Below, piece by piece: positions 16,798-25,607 of a stretch of 64,000 nt of DNA (the first letter of the stretch is position 1; every line of letters begins with the position of its first letter). The notes under the pieces are model-generated. The model was not told the DNA's origin, searched no databases, and was given only the letters and a program-made list of their open reading frames with translations. The stretch is from Kribbella rubisoli. GTDB lineage: Bacteria > Actinomycetota > Actinomycetes > Propionibacteriales > Kribbellaceae. Position numbers and translations under genes: made by a program. The stretch is from the NCBI RefSeq assembly GCF_004217145.1, contig NZ_SHKR01000011.1, forward strand, positions 1,364,001 through 1,428,000, read 5' to 3'.

Positions 16798-17259
16798 ATG
16801 ACCGTTCTGATCCGCGCCGACGAAGCCGAAGTCCTGTCCGCGAGCGGTGTCACGCTGCTGGCCGACATGACCGACACGGACGGCCACCTGACCAGCCACC
16901 GCTCGATCTTCCAGCCCGGCAAGGAGGGTGCTCCCCCGCACCTGCACCGCGAGGCCGCCGAGCTGTTCTTCGTCCTGAAGGGATCGCTCCGCGCTCTCAC
17001 CGGCGACAAGCTGAACGTCCTCGAGCAGGGCGACTTCCTGCTCGTCCCGCCGAACACCCCGCACGCCTTCGAGGCCGCCGGCGACGAACAGGCCGAGGTC
17101 CTGTTCGTCCTCACCCAGGCCAAGCCCCGCTTCGGCTACTACCGCCTACTGGAAGGCGCCTACCGCGGCGACACCGACTGGGCCGAGGTCGCCAGGACCA
17201 GCGACCTCTACGACAATCACTACGTGGAGAGCCCGGCCTGGCAGACGCGTCAGTCGTGA
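16798..17259 (+). CDS. Cupin domain protein
   Basis: A 153-residue single-cupin protein. Cupin motif 1 provides His48, His50 and Glu55 followed by Gly62, and motif 2 provides Gly78 to His89, so the usual metal site (three His and a Glu) is intact. Related small cupins include quercetin dioxygenase-like proteins, but the substrate is not known. ATG 16798 has AAGGAG 8 bases upstream. It lies 91 bases after the Rrf2 gene behind palindrome B, and the phospholipase D gene starts only 20 bases after its stop, so the three may respond to the same signal. Confidence 0.85.
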   Translation: MTVLIRADEAEVLSASGVTLLADMTDTDGHLTSHRSIFQPGKEGAPPHLHREAAELFFVLKGSLRALTGDKLNVLEQGDFLLVPPNTPHAFEAAGDEQAEVLFVLTQAKPRFGYYRLLEGAYRGDTDWAEVARTSDLYDNHYVESPAWQTRQS

Positions 17260-17279
17260 GCTGATGGGCACAGGGAACC

Positions 17280-18794
17280 ATGGCGCACGACTGGTTCCTG
17301 ACGGCGGCCGAACGTGGAAACCCCGGGACAGACATCGACTCCGACGGTGCCTGGTCCGAGGGGAACCTCGTCCGGCCGCTGGTGCACGGGGCGACGTACT
17401 TCCGGTGTCTGTACGACGAGCTGTGCAGGTTGCAGCCGGGTGATCGGGTGTACTTCACCGACTGGCGCGGCGATCCCGACGAGGTGCTGTACGACGGGGG
17501 TCCGTCGATCGGCGAGGTGCTCTGCGACCTGGCCAGATCCGGGGTCGAGGTGCGCGCGTTGCTGTGGCGCTCGCACTCCGACCACCTCAGCTTCAACGCC
17601 CAGCAGAACCAGCACCTCGGCACCGAGCTGAACGAGGCCGGCGGCGAGGTGCTGCTGGACCAACGGGTACGGCGGCTCGCCTCGCATCACCAGAAGCTGT
17701 TCGTGATCAGGCATCGCGACGATCCGGCCGCCGATGTCGCGTTCGTCGGCGGCATCGATCTGTGCCACGGCCGGCGCGACGACGAAGGCCACCTGGGTGA
17801 TCCGCAGACCGCGCCGATGGATCCGCGGTACGGCGACCAGGCGCCCTGGCACGATCTGACGCTCGAACTCCGCGGACCTGTCGTCGGCGACCTGCTGCGT
17901 ACCTTCGTCGAGCGGTGGGACGATCCGCATCCGCTCGACCGGCGTACGCCGTACCGGATGGCGATCCAGCGAATGGCCCGGATGCCGCGACATCCTGGCG
18001 ACCTGTCGGAGGCGTTCCCGGATCCGCCGCCGGCCGGGAAGGACGCCGTCCAGGTGCTGCGGACGTACGCGCACAAGCATCCCGGATTCCCGTTCGCACC
18101 GCGTGGTGAGCACAGCATCGCGCGCGCCTACCTGAAGGCGTTCGGACGGGCGAAATCCCTTATCTACTTGGAAGACCAGTACCTGTGGTCCGCACCGGTG
18201 GCCGAAGCGCTCCGGGAAGCGCTGGAACGGTCGCCGGATCTGCACATCATCGCCGTCGTCCCGCGATACCCGGACCAGGACGGCCGAGTCAGCGGACCGC
18301 CCGCACGGCATGCCCAGCTGGAGGCGCTGCGCCGACTGGACTCCGACCGGGTCGCGGTCTACGACCTGGAGAACGAGAACGGCGTACCGATCTATGTCCA
18401 CGCGAAGGTCTGCATCGTCGACGACACCTGGATGACCTGCGGATCGGACAACTTCAACCGCCGGTCGTGGACCAACGACAGCGAACTCACCTGCGCGATC
18501 GACTCCCCCGACCTCGCCCGATCCCTCCGCGCACAACTCTGGTCCGAACACCTCGGCGTACCCGACCCCGACCTGGACCCGATCACCGGCTTCACCCACT
18601 GGCAGACAACGGCCGCGACCCTGGACCAGTGGTACGCCGACAACCGCCGTGGGCCACGCCCCGCCGGACGGATCCGTGCCCATCGCCCGCAGCCCGTGGG
18701 CCGGTTCGAGTCGCTGTGGGCCGGCTGGCTCGCCGACCACGTCTACGATCCCGACGGCCGCCCGCGCGCGGCCCGCCGCCGGAACACCTTCTAG
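17280..18794 (+). CDS. Phospholipase D / cardiolipin synthase-like protein
   Basis: A 504-residue member of the phospholipase D superfamily with two catalytic HKD-type motifs. Motif 1 is HHQKLFVIR (136-144), in which the acidic residue is displaced by a short RHRDDP insertion before VAFVGGID; this variant seems usual for actinobacterial members. Motif 2 is HAKVCIVDD (374-382) followed by GSDN. No signal peptide or membrane helix is visible, so a cytosolic or membrane-peripheral enzyme acting on phospholipids is likely, either transphosphatidylation or hydrolysis. ATG 17280 has AGGGA just upstream, 20 bases after the cupin stop. It is followed by the orphan cytochrome b gene. Confidence 0.85.
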   Translation: MAHDWFLTAAERGNPGTDIDSDGAWSEGNLVRPLVHGATYFRCLYDELCRLQPGDRVYFTDWRGDPDEVLYDGGPSIGEVLCDLARSGVEVRALLWRSHSDHLSFNAQQNQHLGTELNEAGGEVLLDQRVRRLASHHQKLFVIRHRDDPAADVAFVGGIDLCHGRRDDEGHLGDPQTAPMDPRYGDQAPWHDLTLELRGPVVGDLLRTFVERWDDPHPLDRRTPYRMAIQRMARMPRHPGDLSEAFPDPPPAGKDAVQVLRTYAHKHPGFPFAPRGEHSIARAYLKAFGRAKSLIYLEDQYLWSAPVAEALREALERSPDLHIIAVVPRYPDQDGRVSGPPARHAQLEALRRLDSDRVAVYDLENENGVPIYVHAKVCIVDDTWMTCGSDNFNRRSWTNDSELTCAIDSPDLARSLRAQLWSEHLGVPDPDLDPITGFTHWQTTAATLDQWYADNRRGPRPAGRIRAHRPQPVGRFESLWAGWLADHVYDPDGRPRAARRRNTF

Positions 18795-18872
18795 CAACAT
18801 GTGAGGTCTGACACGACACGTCACAATCTCGGTCGCTGCGGGGTCGTATGTATGACCGAGGAGGGCCGAATC

Positions 18873-20264
18873 GTGCCGGGTCCCTTGAACAATGTGCGCA
18901 ATCTGCGCGGGAGAGTATTCCCTGATCACTGGTCGCTGCTGTTCGGCCAGATCGCCTTCTACAGCTTCGTTCTGGTGACACTCACCGGCCTCGTGCTGAT
19001 GGTGCCGTACCAGCCGTCGGTCGGACACGTTGTGTACGACGGTCCGTACGCACCGCTGCACGGCGTGCAGATGTCACAGGCCCTGGACTCGACGATGAAG
19101 ATCAGCTTCGAGATGCGCGGCGGCCTGCTGATCCGCCAGATGCACCACTGGGGCGCGCTGATCATGGTGGCGGCGATCCTGCTGCACCTGTTGCGGCTGT
19201 TCTTCACCGCGGGGTTCCGCCGGCCGCGGCGGCTGAACTGGCTGGTCGTCTTCGGGCTGCTGATCATCACGCTGGGCGCCTGTCTGACCGGTACGTCGCT
19301 CCCGGACGACATGGCGTCCGGCACGAGTCTCGCCGTACTCGACGGGGTGCTGCAGGCGACTCCGTTCGTGGGTACGCAACTGTCGGCGCTGCTGTTCGGG
19401 GGGGACTTCCCGGGCGATGTGATCAGCCGGTTCTACCCGCTGCACATCATCGTCCTCCCTGCCCTGCTCGTCGTGCTCTTCATCGTCAGCGGGATCCTCG
19501 CGCTGAAGAACAAGCCGGCGCAGTTCCCCGGCCCCGGGCGTACCGAGGAGAACGTGGTCGGAAGCCGGGCGACGGTCGCCGTGGTGAAGGGCGCGGGCCT
19601 GTTCTGCTTCGTGGCCGCAGTGGTGACCCTGATGGCCTCGCTGGCCACCATCAACCCGGTGTGGCTGTTCGGTCCGGCCGATCCGGCGGACACCTCGGCC
19701 GGAGTCGGTCCGGCGTGGTACCTCGCTTTCCTGGACGGTGCGCTGCGGCTGGCCCCCGGGTGGGAGGTCGTCTGGTGGGGCCGGACCATCAGCTTCGCCA
19801 TCCTGGTCCCGGTCGCGGTCTGCACGCTGTTCCTGGCGCTCCTCGGGATCTACCCGTTCATCGAGGAGCGGGTGACCCGCGACCGGCGGGAGCACCACCT
19901 TCTCGAACGCCCCCGCAGCAACCCGATCCGCACCGGCATCGGCGTAGCCGGGGTCGTCTTCTACGGCACCCTGTGGGCCGCAGCCGGCGCCGACACGATG
20001 GCCGTCCAGTTCCACCTCTCGGTGAACGCGCTGATCCACCTGTTCCAGGCACTACTGATCCTCGGCCCGCCGATCGCCTTCAGCATCACCCGCCGCCTCT
20101 GCCTCGGCCTGCAGTTGCACGACGCCGAGGTCGCGGCGCACGGCATCGAGACCGGCAAGATCCTCCGGCTTCCCAGCGGCGGGTATGTCGAGGAGCACGG
20201 CCCGGCCAAACCTCAGCTCACATCATCGGAGGACAGCCGCGTGGATGCGGCCGGTAGTCGTTGA
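18873..20264 (+). CDS. Orphan cytochrome b (QcrB-like) with altered heme and quinol-site residues
   Basis: A 463-residue membrane protein homologous to actinobacterial QcrB, the cytochrome b of the bc1 complex. FPDHWSLLFG opens the protein, HHW (91-93) and His105 supply one histidine from each heme pair, and QFPGPGRTEENVVG and the C-terminal GIETG-RLPSGGY are QcrB-typical. Two key positions differ. The fourth helix has His191 but Ser206 where QcrB has the second heme ligand (bH heme). The Qo-site PEWY-type motif reads PAWY, without the acidic residue. No Rieske (qcrA) or cytochrome c (qcrC) gene is adjacent. GTG 18873 has AGGAGGG 7 bases upstream; ATG 18852 is in frame. The 3' end overlaps xdhC by 42 bases. 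Electron partner unknown. Confidence 0.85.
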   Translation: MPGPLNNVRNLRGRVFPDHWSLLFGQIAFYSFVLVTLTGLVLMVPYQPSVGHVVYDGPYAPLHGVQMSQALDSTMKISFEMRGGLLIRQMHHWGALIMVAAILLHLLRLFFTAGFRRPRRLNWLVVFGLLIITLGACLTGTSLPDDMASGTSLAVLDGVLQATPFVGTQLSALLFGGDFPGDVISRFYPLHIIVLPALLVVLFIVSGILALKNKPAQFPGPGRTEENVVGSRATVAVVKGAGLFCFVAAVVTLMASLATINPVWLFGPADPADTSAGVGPAWYLAFLDGALRLAPGWEVVWWGRTISFAILVPVAVCTLFLALLGIYPFIEERVTRDRREHHLLERPRSNPIRTGIGVAGVVFYGTLWAAAGADTMAVQFHLSVNALIHLFQALLILGPPIAFSITRRLCLGLQLHDAEVAAHGIETGKILRLPSGGYVEEHGPAKPQLTSSEDSRVDAAGSR

Positions 20265-21335
20265 CAGCGGCCGGGCACTCGCCGCGCTGCGCGTGGCGAT
20301 GATCTCGGCCGCGATCGAGATCGCGGTCTCCTCGGGAGTTCGCGCGCCGAGATCGAGACCGGTCGGCGACAACAGCCGGGCCAGCTCGTCCTCGGTCAGA
20401 CCCGCGGCCCGCAACCGCGACAGCCGATCCTCGTGGGTACGCCGCGAGCCCATCGCGCCGATGTAGCCCGCGTCCGTCCGCAAAGCCAACTCCAGCAGCG
20501 GCACGTCGAACTTCGGATCATGCGTCAGCACACAGATCGCCGTACGGCGGTCGATCGCGTCGAGCTGACCGGCGAGGAACCGGTGCGGCCAATCGACCAC
20601 GACCTCGTCGGCCTCGGGGAACCGCAGCCGTGTCGCGAACACGCCGCGGGCATCGCACACCGTCACGTGATAGCCGAGGAACTTGCCGACCCGGGCGACC
20701 GCGGCCGCGAAGTCGATCGCGCCGAACACGAACATCCGCGGCGGTGGCGCGAGCGCCTGGACGAACACCGCGATGTCCGTACGCCGGCATTCGCCGTGAG
20801 CGCCGTACTCGCGGATCGCAGTCGAGCCGGTGTCGAGCATGGTCACCGCGTCCTCGACCACGGCCGCGTCCAGACCCGGATCGCCCAGACTGCCGGTGAC
20901 CGCGTCCGCCTCGACGACGATGCGCCGCCCCAGGCCTTCTCCCGGCGTGACGACGGTCGCGACCGCTACCGGTCGGCCCGAGGCTACCGCGGCGGTCACC
21001 GTGCCGAAGTCTGCGAACGACCCCGCGTCGACAGGCTCGACCAGGACCTCGACCACACCGCCACACGTCAGACCGATCGCAAAGACGTCGTCATCGGACA
21101 CGCCGTACCGGCGTACCTCGGGCCGGCCCGTCCGGATGACGTCCTGCGCCACCGCGTAGACGTCCGACTCGACGCAACCGCCGGACACACTGCCGACCGC
21201 CACGCCGGCGCCGGACACGGCCATCGCCGCGCCGGGCTGACGAGGTGCCGATCGGAACGTGTCGATCACCGTCGCGATCGCGAACCGGTCACCCTCGGCG
21301 TACCACCGGCGCACGTGGGGCAGGACGTCACGCAC
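20223..21335 (-). CDS. xdhC: XdhC-family molybdenum cofactor maturation protein
   Basis: A 370-residue XdhC/CoxI protein. The N-terminal XdhC domain contains SAPRQPGAAMAVS and GSVSGGCVE, and the C-terminal Rossmann domain contains FGAIDFAAAVARVGKFLGY (about residues 207-225) and GYIGAMGSRRTH. XdhC proteins bind the molybdenum cofactor, protect it during sulfuration and insert it into xanthine dehydrogenase-family enzymes. GTG 21335 overlaps the end of the 2Fe-2S subunit gene by 8 bases, so it is the third gene of this operon and most likely serves the enzyme encoded just upstream. It could also serve the PaoABC-like enzyme at 47-51 kb, which lacks its own XdhC. Convergent with the cytochrome b gene. 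Confidence 0.9.
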   Translation of the reverse strand: MRDVLPHVRRWYAEGDRFAIATVIDTFRSAPRQPGAAMAVSGAGVAVGSVSGGCVESDVYAVAQDVIRTGRPEVRRYGVSDDDVFAIGLTCGGVVEVLVEPVDAGSFADFGTVTAAVASGRPVAVATVVTPGEGLGRRIVVEADAVTGSLGDPGLDAAVVEDAVTMLDTGSTAIREYGAHGECRRTDIAVFVQALAPPPRMFVFGAIDFAAAVARVGKFLGYHVTVCDARGVFATRLRFPEADEVVVDWPHRFLAGQLDAIDRRTAICVLTHDPKFDVPLLELALRTDAGYIGAMGSRRTHEDRLSRLRAAGLTEDELARLLSPTGLDLGARTPEETAISIAAEIIATRSAASARPLSTTTGRIHAAVLR

Positions 21336-21810
21336 CCATGTCCTCCGCGCCCGCCTTCACCGCTTCGCGAATCCGCGAGTACGTGCCGCAGCGGCAGATG
21401 TTGCGCAGCTCGTCGAGGTCCGCGTCGGTGATGTCGCGGCCCTCCTTCCGGGCCTGCTTCACCTTCGCGACCGCGGCCATGATCTGCCCGGGCTGGCAAT
21501 ACCCGCACTGGGCCACGTCGTACGTCAGCCAGGCCTCCTGCATCGGATGCAGATCCTTGCCGACGGTCGCCGGCAGCCCTTCGATCGTGGTGACCTCATC
21601 GGTCGGCTCGATGTCCTTGACCTGTACCGAGCACGGATTGAACGCCTTGCCGTTGATATGCGAGGTGCACGACTTGCAGACCTCGAGCGCGCAGCCGTAC
21701 TTCGGTCCGGTGACGCCGAGCAGGTCACGCAGGACCCACAACAGCCGGACGTTGTCCTCGGCCTCGACGCTGATCTTCTTGCCGTTGAGCTTGAACGTGT
21801 GCGTTGGCAT
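21328..21810 (-). CDS. [2Fe-2S] small subunit of a molybdenum hydroxylase (IorA-like)
   Basis: A 160-residue electron-transfer subunit with two [2Fe-2S] clusters. The plant-ferredoxin-type N-terminal cluster uses the cysteines of CALEVCKSC and a later Cys in FNPC. The helical C-terminal domain has CGYCQPGQ and CRCGTY. There is no FAD subunit in this operon, as in isoquinoline 1-oxidoreductase and related two-subunit enzymes. ATG 21810 has GAGGAA upstream and lies 7 bases after the large-subunit stop. No Tat signal is present, so it probably crosses the membrane bound to the Tat-tagged large subunit. It passes electrons from the molybdenum site to an external acceptor. Confidence 0.92.
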   Translation of the reverse strand: MPTHTFKLNGKKISVEAEDNVRLLWVLRDLLGVTGPKYGCALEVCKSCTSHINGKAFNPCSVQVKDIEPTDEVTTIEGLPATVGKDLHPMQEAWLTYDVAQCGYCQPGQIMAAVAKVKQARKEGRDITDADLDELRNICRCGTYSRIREAVKAGAEDMGA

Positions 21811-21817
21811 GGATTCC

Positions 21818-24163
21818 TCAGAACGTGTGGTCGAGGCCGTCGGTCGGCGACTGCGGAGTGGACGGCTGCAACGGCAGCGGCTCGAAGCCGAGCGTGCCGT
21901 GGTTGATCGGGAAGTACGTCGGCATCGTGCCGGTCGCCCGCGCATAGGCACACGCGACCGCCGCGAAGGCCGGAGCCACCGCGAGCTCACCGGCGCCGCT
22001 CGGGCTCTCGCTCGTGTTCGGCATGATCACCACCTCGACATCCAGCGGCGTGTTCCACTCGCGGGTGTAGAAGTAGTTGTCCCAGCTGCCCTCGAGCGGG
22101 ATGCCGTCCTTGATGTGCAGGCTCGACGTCAGAGCCAGCGCGATCGCGTCCTGCAACCCGCCGATCATCTGGGCCTCCAGACCCCGCGGGTTGATGCAGA
22201 ACCCGGGATCGACGACGATCACCGCCTTGGTGACCCGCGGACCGGTCACGCCTTCGCCGTCGACCGGCCGGTTGACCGTCGCCGGCCGGCAGTCGATCTC
22301 GACCAGCGTCGCGACCGCGGCCCGGTACTCCGAGTGCACGCCGACACCCTGCGCCGTACCCTTCGGCATCGCCTTGCCCCAGTTGCCGACCTCGGCCGCC
22401 TTGTTCAGTACGGCGAGCAGTCGCTTGTCCTTGAGGAAGCTCCGCCGGAACCGGACCGGGTCCTGCCCCATCTTCGCGGCGAGCCGGTCGACCATCAGTT
22501 CCTCGGCGCAGACCACGTTCGGCGAGTAGATGTTGCGCATGCTGCCCGTGTTGAACTTCAGCGGGACCTCGTTGAGCAGCTGGGTGGTCACACCGAAGTT
22601 GTACGGCGACGACTGGCTGAGCTCGAAGATCGTCTCGGCGAACGACAGGTTGCCGCCGACCGGCAGATCCGCGGCGAACGCGGTGATCATCTCGCCGAGG
22701 CCGTGCCCGAAGTCGGTCTGCACGCTCGTGTGCCGCTGCTCGTAGCTGAGCACATTGCCGGCCAGGTAGTTCACCCGGACACGGGAGGTGCTCATCGGGT
22801 GGGTGCGTCCCTGGCGGAAGTTGTCCGTCCGCGACCAGGACAGCTTCACTGCCTTGCCCATCTTCTGCGAGATCTCCGCGGCCTCCGCCGCGACGTCGTG
22901 GAACAGGTGCCGGCCGAACGATCCGCCGCCCTGGATCACATGCACCTTCACCGCGTCGATCGGCAGACCGAGCTGTTTGGCGATGTCCTCCTGGGCCACG
23001 ATCGGCACCTTGAGGCTGGACCAGATCTCGGCGCTGTCCGGCCGGACGTCAGCGATCGCGCAGTCCGGCTCGAGCGGGCTGTTGCTGGCGAACGCGAAGA
23101 CGAACTCGGCGTCGATCGTCTGCGACAGCACCGGCGGCACGACCATCGGCAACTGGGCCGCGCGCAGCTTCGCCAGCACGGTGGCGTCGGACTCGTCGTC
23201 CACCGTGCCCGGTCCCCAGGTCGCGTCGACCTTCTGGATGGCGTCGATGCACTGACCGAACGTGTCGCCCCTGATCGCAACACCGTGGGTGATGCCAACG
23301 ACATCGGAGATCCCCGGCATCGCACGCAGGGCGGCGAGGTTGTTGATCGACTTCAGCGTCCCGTTGATCGTCGGCGGCCGGGCCACCATGGTCGGCTTCG
23401 CGCCCGGAACCTGCAGGTCCATTGCGAACTGCTTGCGACCGGTGACGATGTCGTGGCCGTCGACCCGGTTGCGTGGCCGGCCGAGAACGCTGAACTCGGA
23501 CGGTGACTTCAGCTCGGCGGACACCGCGATCGTCTTGATGCTCGCTGCGGCCTCGGCCAGCGATCCGTACGTCGCAGTAAGGCCTCCCGGACCCGTGAGC
23601 ACGCCGGCCCGCGCCGTCACCTTGCCGGCAGCGACGCCCCAGTGCGCCGCGGCCGTGTCCACCAAGCGCTGCCGGGCGATCGCGGCGGCGGTCCGGACCG
23701 GCAGGTACATGCTGCGCATCGAGTTCGAACCGCCGGTGAGCTGGTTCATCAGCAACTCCGGCCGCGCGTCCGCCAGGCCGATCTCGACCTTGTCCATCGG
23801 CAGATCGAGCTCTTCGGCAACCATCATCGCGAACGCGGTGGTGATGCCCTGGCCGACCTCGGCCCGCGGTACTGCGAAGAACGCCGTACCGTCGGTCTTC
23901 AGCTCGACCGTGATCAGGCCGGAGGTCGGCGCGGCCGCGAGGTTCTGCAGGTCGCCGAGGTCGAAGATGTCCTCCGGCTGCGGCAGCGACGGTACGGCGG
24001 CATCGGCCGCCCGCGGGTCGGTGTCGTTGACCAGCCAGCTCACACCGACGGCCAGGGTCGGCGCGGCGATCAGGTATCCGAGGACGCGACGCCGGCCCAG
24101 CAGTCCGCGCCCGCCGCTCGGCTGATCGGTTGGTCGGTCCAACGAACGGGGGCGTTCGGCCAT
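21818..24163 (-). CDS. Molybdopterin large subunit, isoquinoline 1-oxidoreductase beta-like, Tat-exported
   Basis: A 781-residue molybdenum-binding subunit of the xanthine dehydrogenase family, IorB-like branch (aldehyde or N-heterocycle oxidation). A twin-arginine signal, GRRRVLGYL (23-31), is followed by a hydrophobic stretch, so the enzyme is exported folded. Cofactor-contact regions include GGSNSMRS, GGGSFGRHLFHD and GSMRNIYSPN, and the catalytic Glu lies in SPSGAGELAVAP. Two internal repeats of the Mo-binding domain are visible, as in IorB. ATG 24163 has GGAGGA six bases upstream. First gene of the operon with the 2Fe-2S subunit and XdhC; a PucR-type regulator gene lies 127 bases upstream on the same strand. 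Substrate not predictable. Confidence 0.9.
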   Translation of the reverse strand: MAERPRSLDRPTDQPSGGRGLLGRRRVLGYLIAAPTLAVGVSWLVNDTDPRAADAAVPSLPQPEDIFDLGDLQNLAAAPTSGLITVELKTDGTAFFAVPRAEVGQGITTAFAMMVAEELDLPMDKVEIGLADARPELLMNQLTGGSNSMRSMYLPVRTAAAIARQRLVDTAAAHWGVAAGKVTARAGVLTGPGGLTATYGSLAEAAASIKTIAVSAELKSPSEFSVLGRPRNRVDGHDIVTGRKQFAMDLQVPGAKPTMVARPPTINGTLKSINNLAALRAMPGISDVVGITHGVAIRGDTFGQCIDAIQKVDATWGPGTVDDESDATVLAKLRAAQLPMVVPPVLSQTIDAEFVFAFASNSPLEPDCAIADVRPDSAEIWSSLKVPIVAQEDIAKQLGLPIDAVKVHVIQGGGSFGRHLFHDVAAEAAEISQKMGKAVKLSWSRTDNFRQGRTHPMSTSRVRVNYLAGNVLSYEQRHTSVQTDFGHGLGEMITAFAADLPVGGNLSFAETIFELSQSSPYNFGVTTQLLNEVPLKFNTGSMRNIYSPNVVCAEELMVDRLAAKMGQDPVRFRRSFLKDKRLLAVLNKAAEVGNWGKAMPKGTAQGVGVHSEYRAAVATLVEIDCRPATVNRPVDGEGVTGPRVTKAVIVVDPGFCINPRGLEAQMIGGLQDAIALALTSSLHIKDGIPLEGSWDNYFYTREWNTPLDVEVVIMPNTSESPSGAGELAVAPAFAAVACAYARATGTMPTYFPINHGTLGFEPLPLQPSTPQSPTDGLDHTF

Positions 24164-24259
24164 CAGGGTCCTCCGTGCTCGAGCAATGCTGGGAACGCAG
24201 TCTGGCACCGCCGATCGCGCGGCGGGATGGCCACGATGCCTACGTTTCGCGCGGTTTCA

Positions 24260-24276
24260 CTGTGCACAACGCACAG
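24260..24276. promoter_or_regulatory. Inverted repeat upstream of the molybdenum hydroxylase operon
   Basis: CTGTGC, ACAAC, GCACAG is a perfect 6-5-6 inverted repeat, 97 bases upstream of the large-subunit start and just beyond the stop of the PucR-type gene. It is a candidate binding site for that regulator. The remainder of 24164-24289 shows nothing else. Confidence 0.35.
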
Positions 24277-24289
24277 GACCACCGTTGGG

Positions 24290-25513
24290 TCACGGCGTCG
24301 GAGGGAACAGCCTGAAGGCACGCAGTGCGAGACCGAGCTCCAGCTGGAAGCCTTCGTCGGTGAGGTTACGCCCAGTGATCTGGTGGATCCGGTGCAACCG
24401 GTTGATCACCGTGTTCCGGTGACAATGCGCGAGTTCGGCGGTACGACGGACCGAGCCGGCCGCCGTCACCCAATTGTCCAGCGTGCGGAGCAGGAGCTCA
24501 CGTTCGGCCGCGGGCACCGTCATCAGCGGCACCAGCCAGGTCTGCACCAGTTGCTCCGCCAACTCCGGTGCACTCAGCAACAATGCCTCAGGGAGCCGCT
24601 CCACCAGCGCCACAACGTCGATCTGACCGGCCGGCAGGGTTCGGCGGGCCATCATCGCCTGACGATAGGCGACATCCACCTCGGCCAGGCCGGACACGAC
24701 GCCGGACAAGCCTGCCGGCACATCCACGAGCTCGCGTAGGATGCCGAGCACCTTCCCGGACGATTCCGTGCTCAGGGCAAGCAGGCCGACGACTGCCTGC
24801 GGCCGCACCTGCCAGGCGGAACTGACGCGGATACCGGCGAGGCGGCGCGCGAACGAGGTCGTCGTACATTCGTCGTCGACCAGGTTGTCGATCGCCACCA
24901 CCAGGTAGGGTCCGCCCACCGGAAGGTCGAGGACCGTCGCCGCCTCCTGGACGAAGGCACGATTCGCCCGGCCCTCCAGCAGCCCTTCCCACAGCGTCGA
25001 TCTGCGTTGTTCGTCGGCGCGGACGAGGTACCGCTCGGCGGCGTGGTACGCGTCGGCGACCTGCGACGACGTACGGTCGACGACCTCCCACACCTTGCCG
25101 GCAACGTCCAGCAGGACTTCGGACTCGGCCATCCCCTGGGCGCGCGCCTCGTCGATCAACGCCTCCCAGACCAGCCGGCCACCGAGGCGGAAGGACTTGA
25201 GTACGTCGTCCAGCGGCATCCGTTGCTCGGCCCGCCGGCGCCCGGTCGCGAGTGCGGCGTCGAAGAAGTGAACCCCCGGGTTGTCGCCCGCGGCAATCAT
25301 CTGCACGACCCGGGCAACGTTGTCATGACACGAACGCCACAGATCCTGCCGCGGCACCGATCCCATCTCGCGGTACGCCGGATTCTGCTCGTGAATGGTC
25401 TCGACCAGCGCATCGGTCAACGCCGGCAGGTGAAGCAGCACGCTCTCGGCGAGCGACTCCACGGTCAGCGTCGCCACCGGCAGCACGACGTCCCGACCCG
25501 AAGCCCTACTCAT
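24290..25513 (-). CDS. PucR-family transcriptional regulator
   Basis: A 407-residue regulator with the PucR C-terminal helix-turn-helix. The last 70 residues contain RTAELAHCHRNTVINRLHRI and TGRNLTDEGFQLELGLAL, diagnostic of this family. The N-terminal half is a helical RsbT-co-antagonist-like or GGDEF-remnant sensory domain typical of actinobacterial members. PucR relatives control purine and other nitrogen catabolism, so control of the adjacent molybdenum hydroxylase is plausible. ATG 25513 is used; GTG 25543 is in frame, and no clear ribosome site precedes either. About 95 bases separate it from the polyprenyl synthase gene. Confidence 0.85.
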   Translation of the reverse strand: MSRASGRDVVLPVATLTVESLAESVLLHLPALTDALVETIHEQNPAYREMGSVPRQDLWRSCHDNVARVVQMIAAGDNPGVHFFDAALATGRRRAEQRMPLDDVLKSFRLGGRLVWEALIDEARAQGMAESEVLLDVAGKVWEVVDRTSSQVADAYHAAERYLVRADEQRRSTLWEGLLEGRANRAFVQEAATVLDLPVGGPYLVVAIDNLVDDECTTTSFARRLAGIRVSSAWQVRPQAVVGLLALSTESSGKVLGILRELVDVPAGLSGVVSGLAEVDVAYRQAMMARRTLPAGQIDVVALVERLPEALLLSAPELAEQLVQTWLVPLMTVPAAERELLLRTLDNWVTAAGSVRRTAELAHCHRNTVINRLHRIHQITGRNLTDEGFQLELGLALRAFRLFPPTP

Positions 25514-25607
25514 AGTTGGCACAGCATCGCACAGAGTCGCCACGCCGACCAGACCCCGGCCGCAACGACTCCAGCAGCGGAGTTCTTCTTCTTCTTGAAG
25601 GGACGGA

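Noticed and set aside
17682-17765. Possible loss of the first catalytic HKD motif in the phospholipase D
   Set aside because: His and Lys are present; the acidic residue is displaced by a short insertion that appears normal for the actinobacterial branch, so I do not call it inactive.
25568-25596. Intrinsic terminator with T-tract on the plus strand
   Set aside because: The small hairpin and TTCTTCTTCTT tract lie on the plus strand where no gene ends; for the minus-strand polyprenyl synthase the orientation is wrong.
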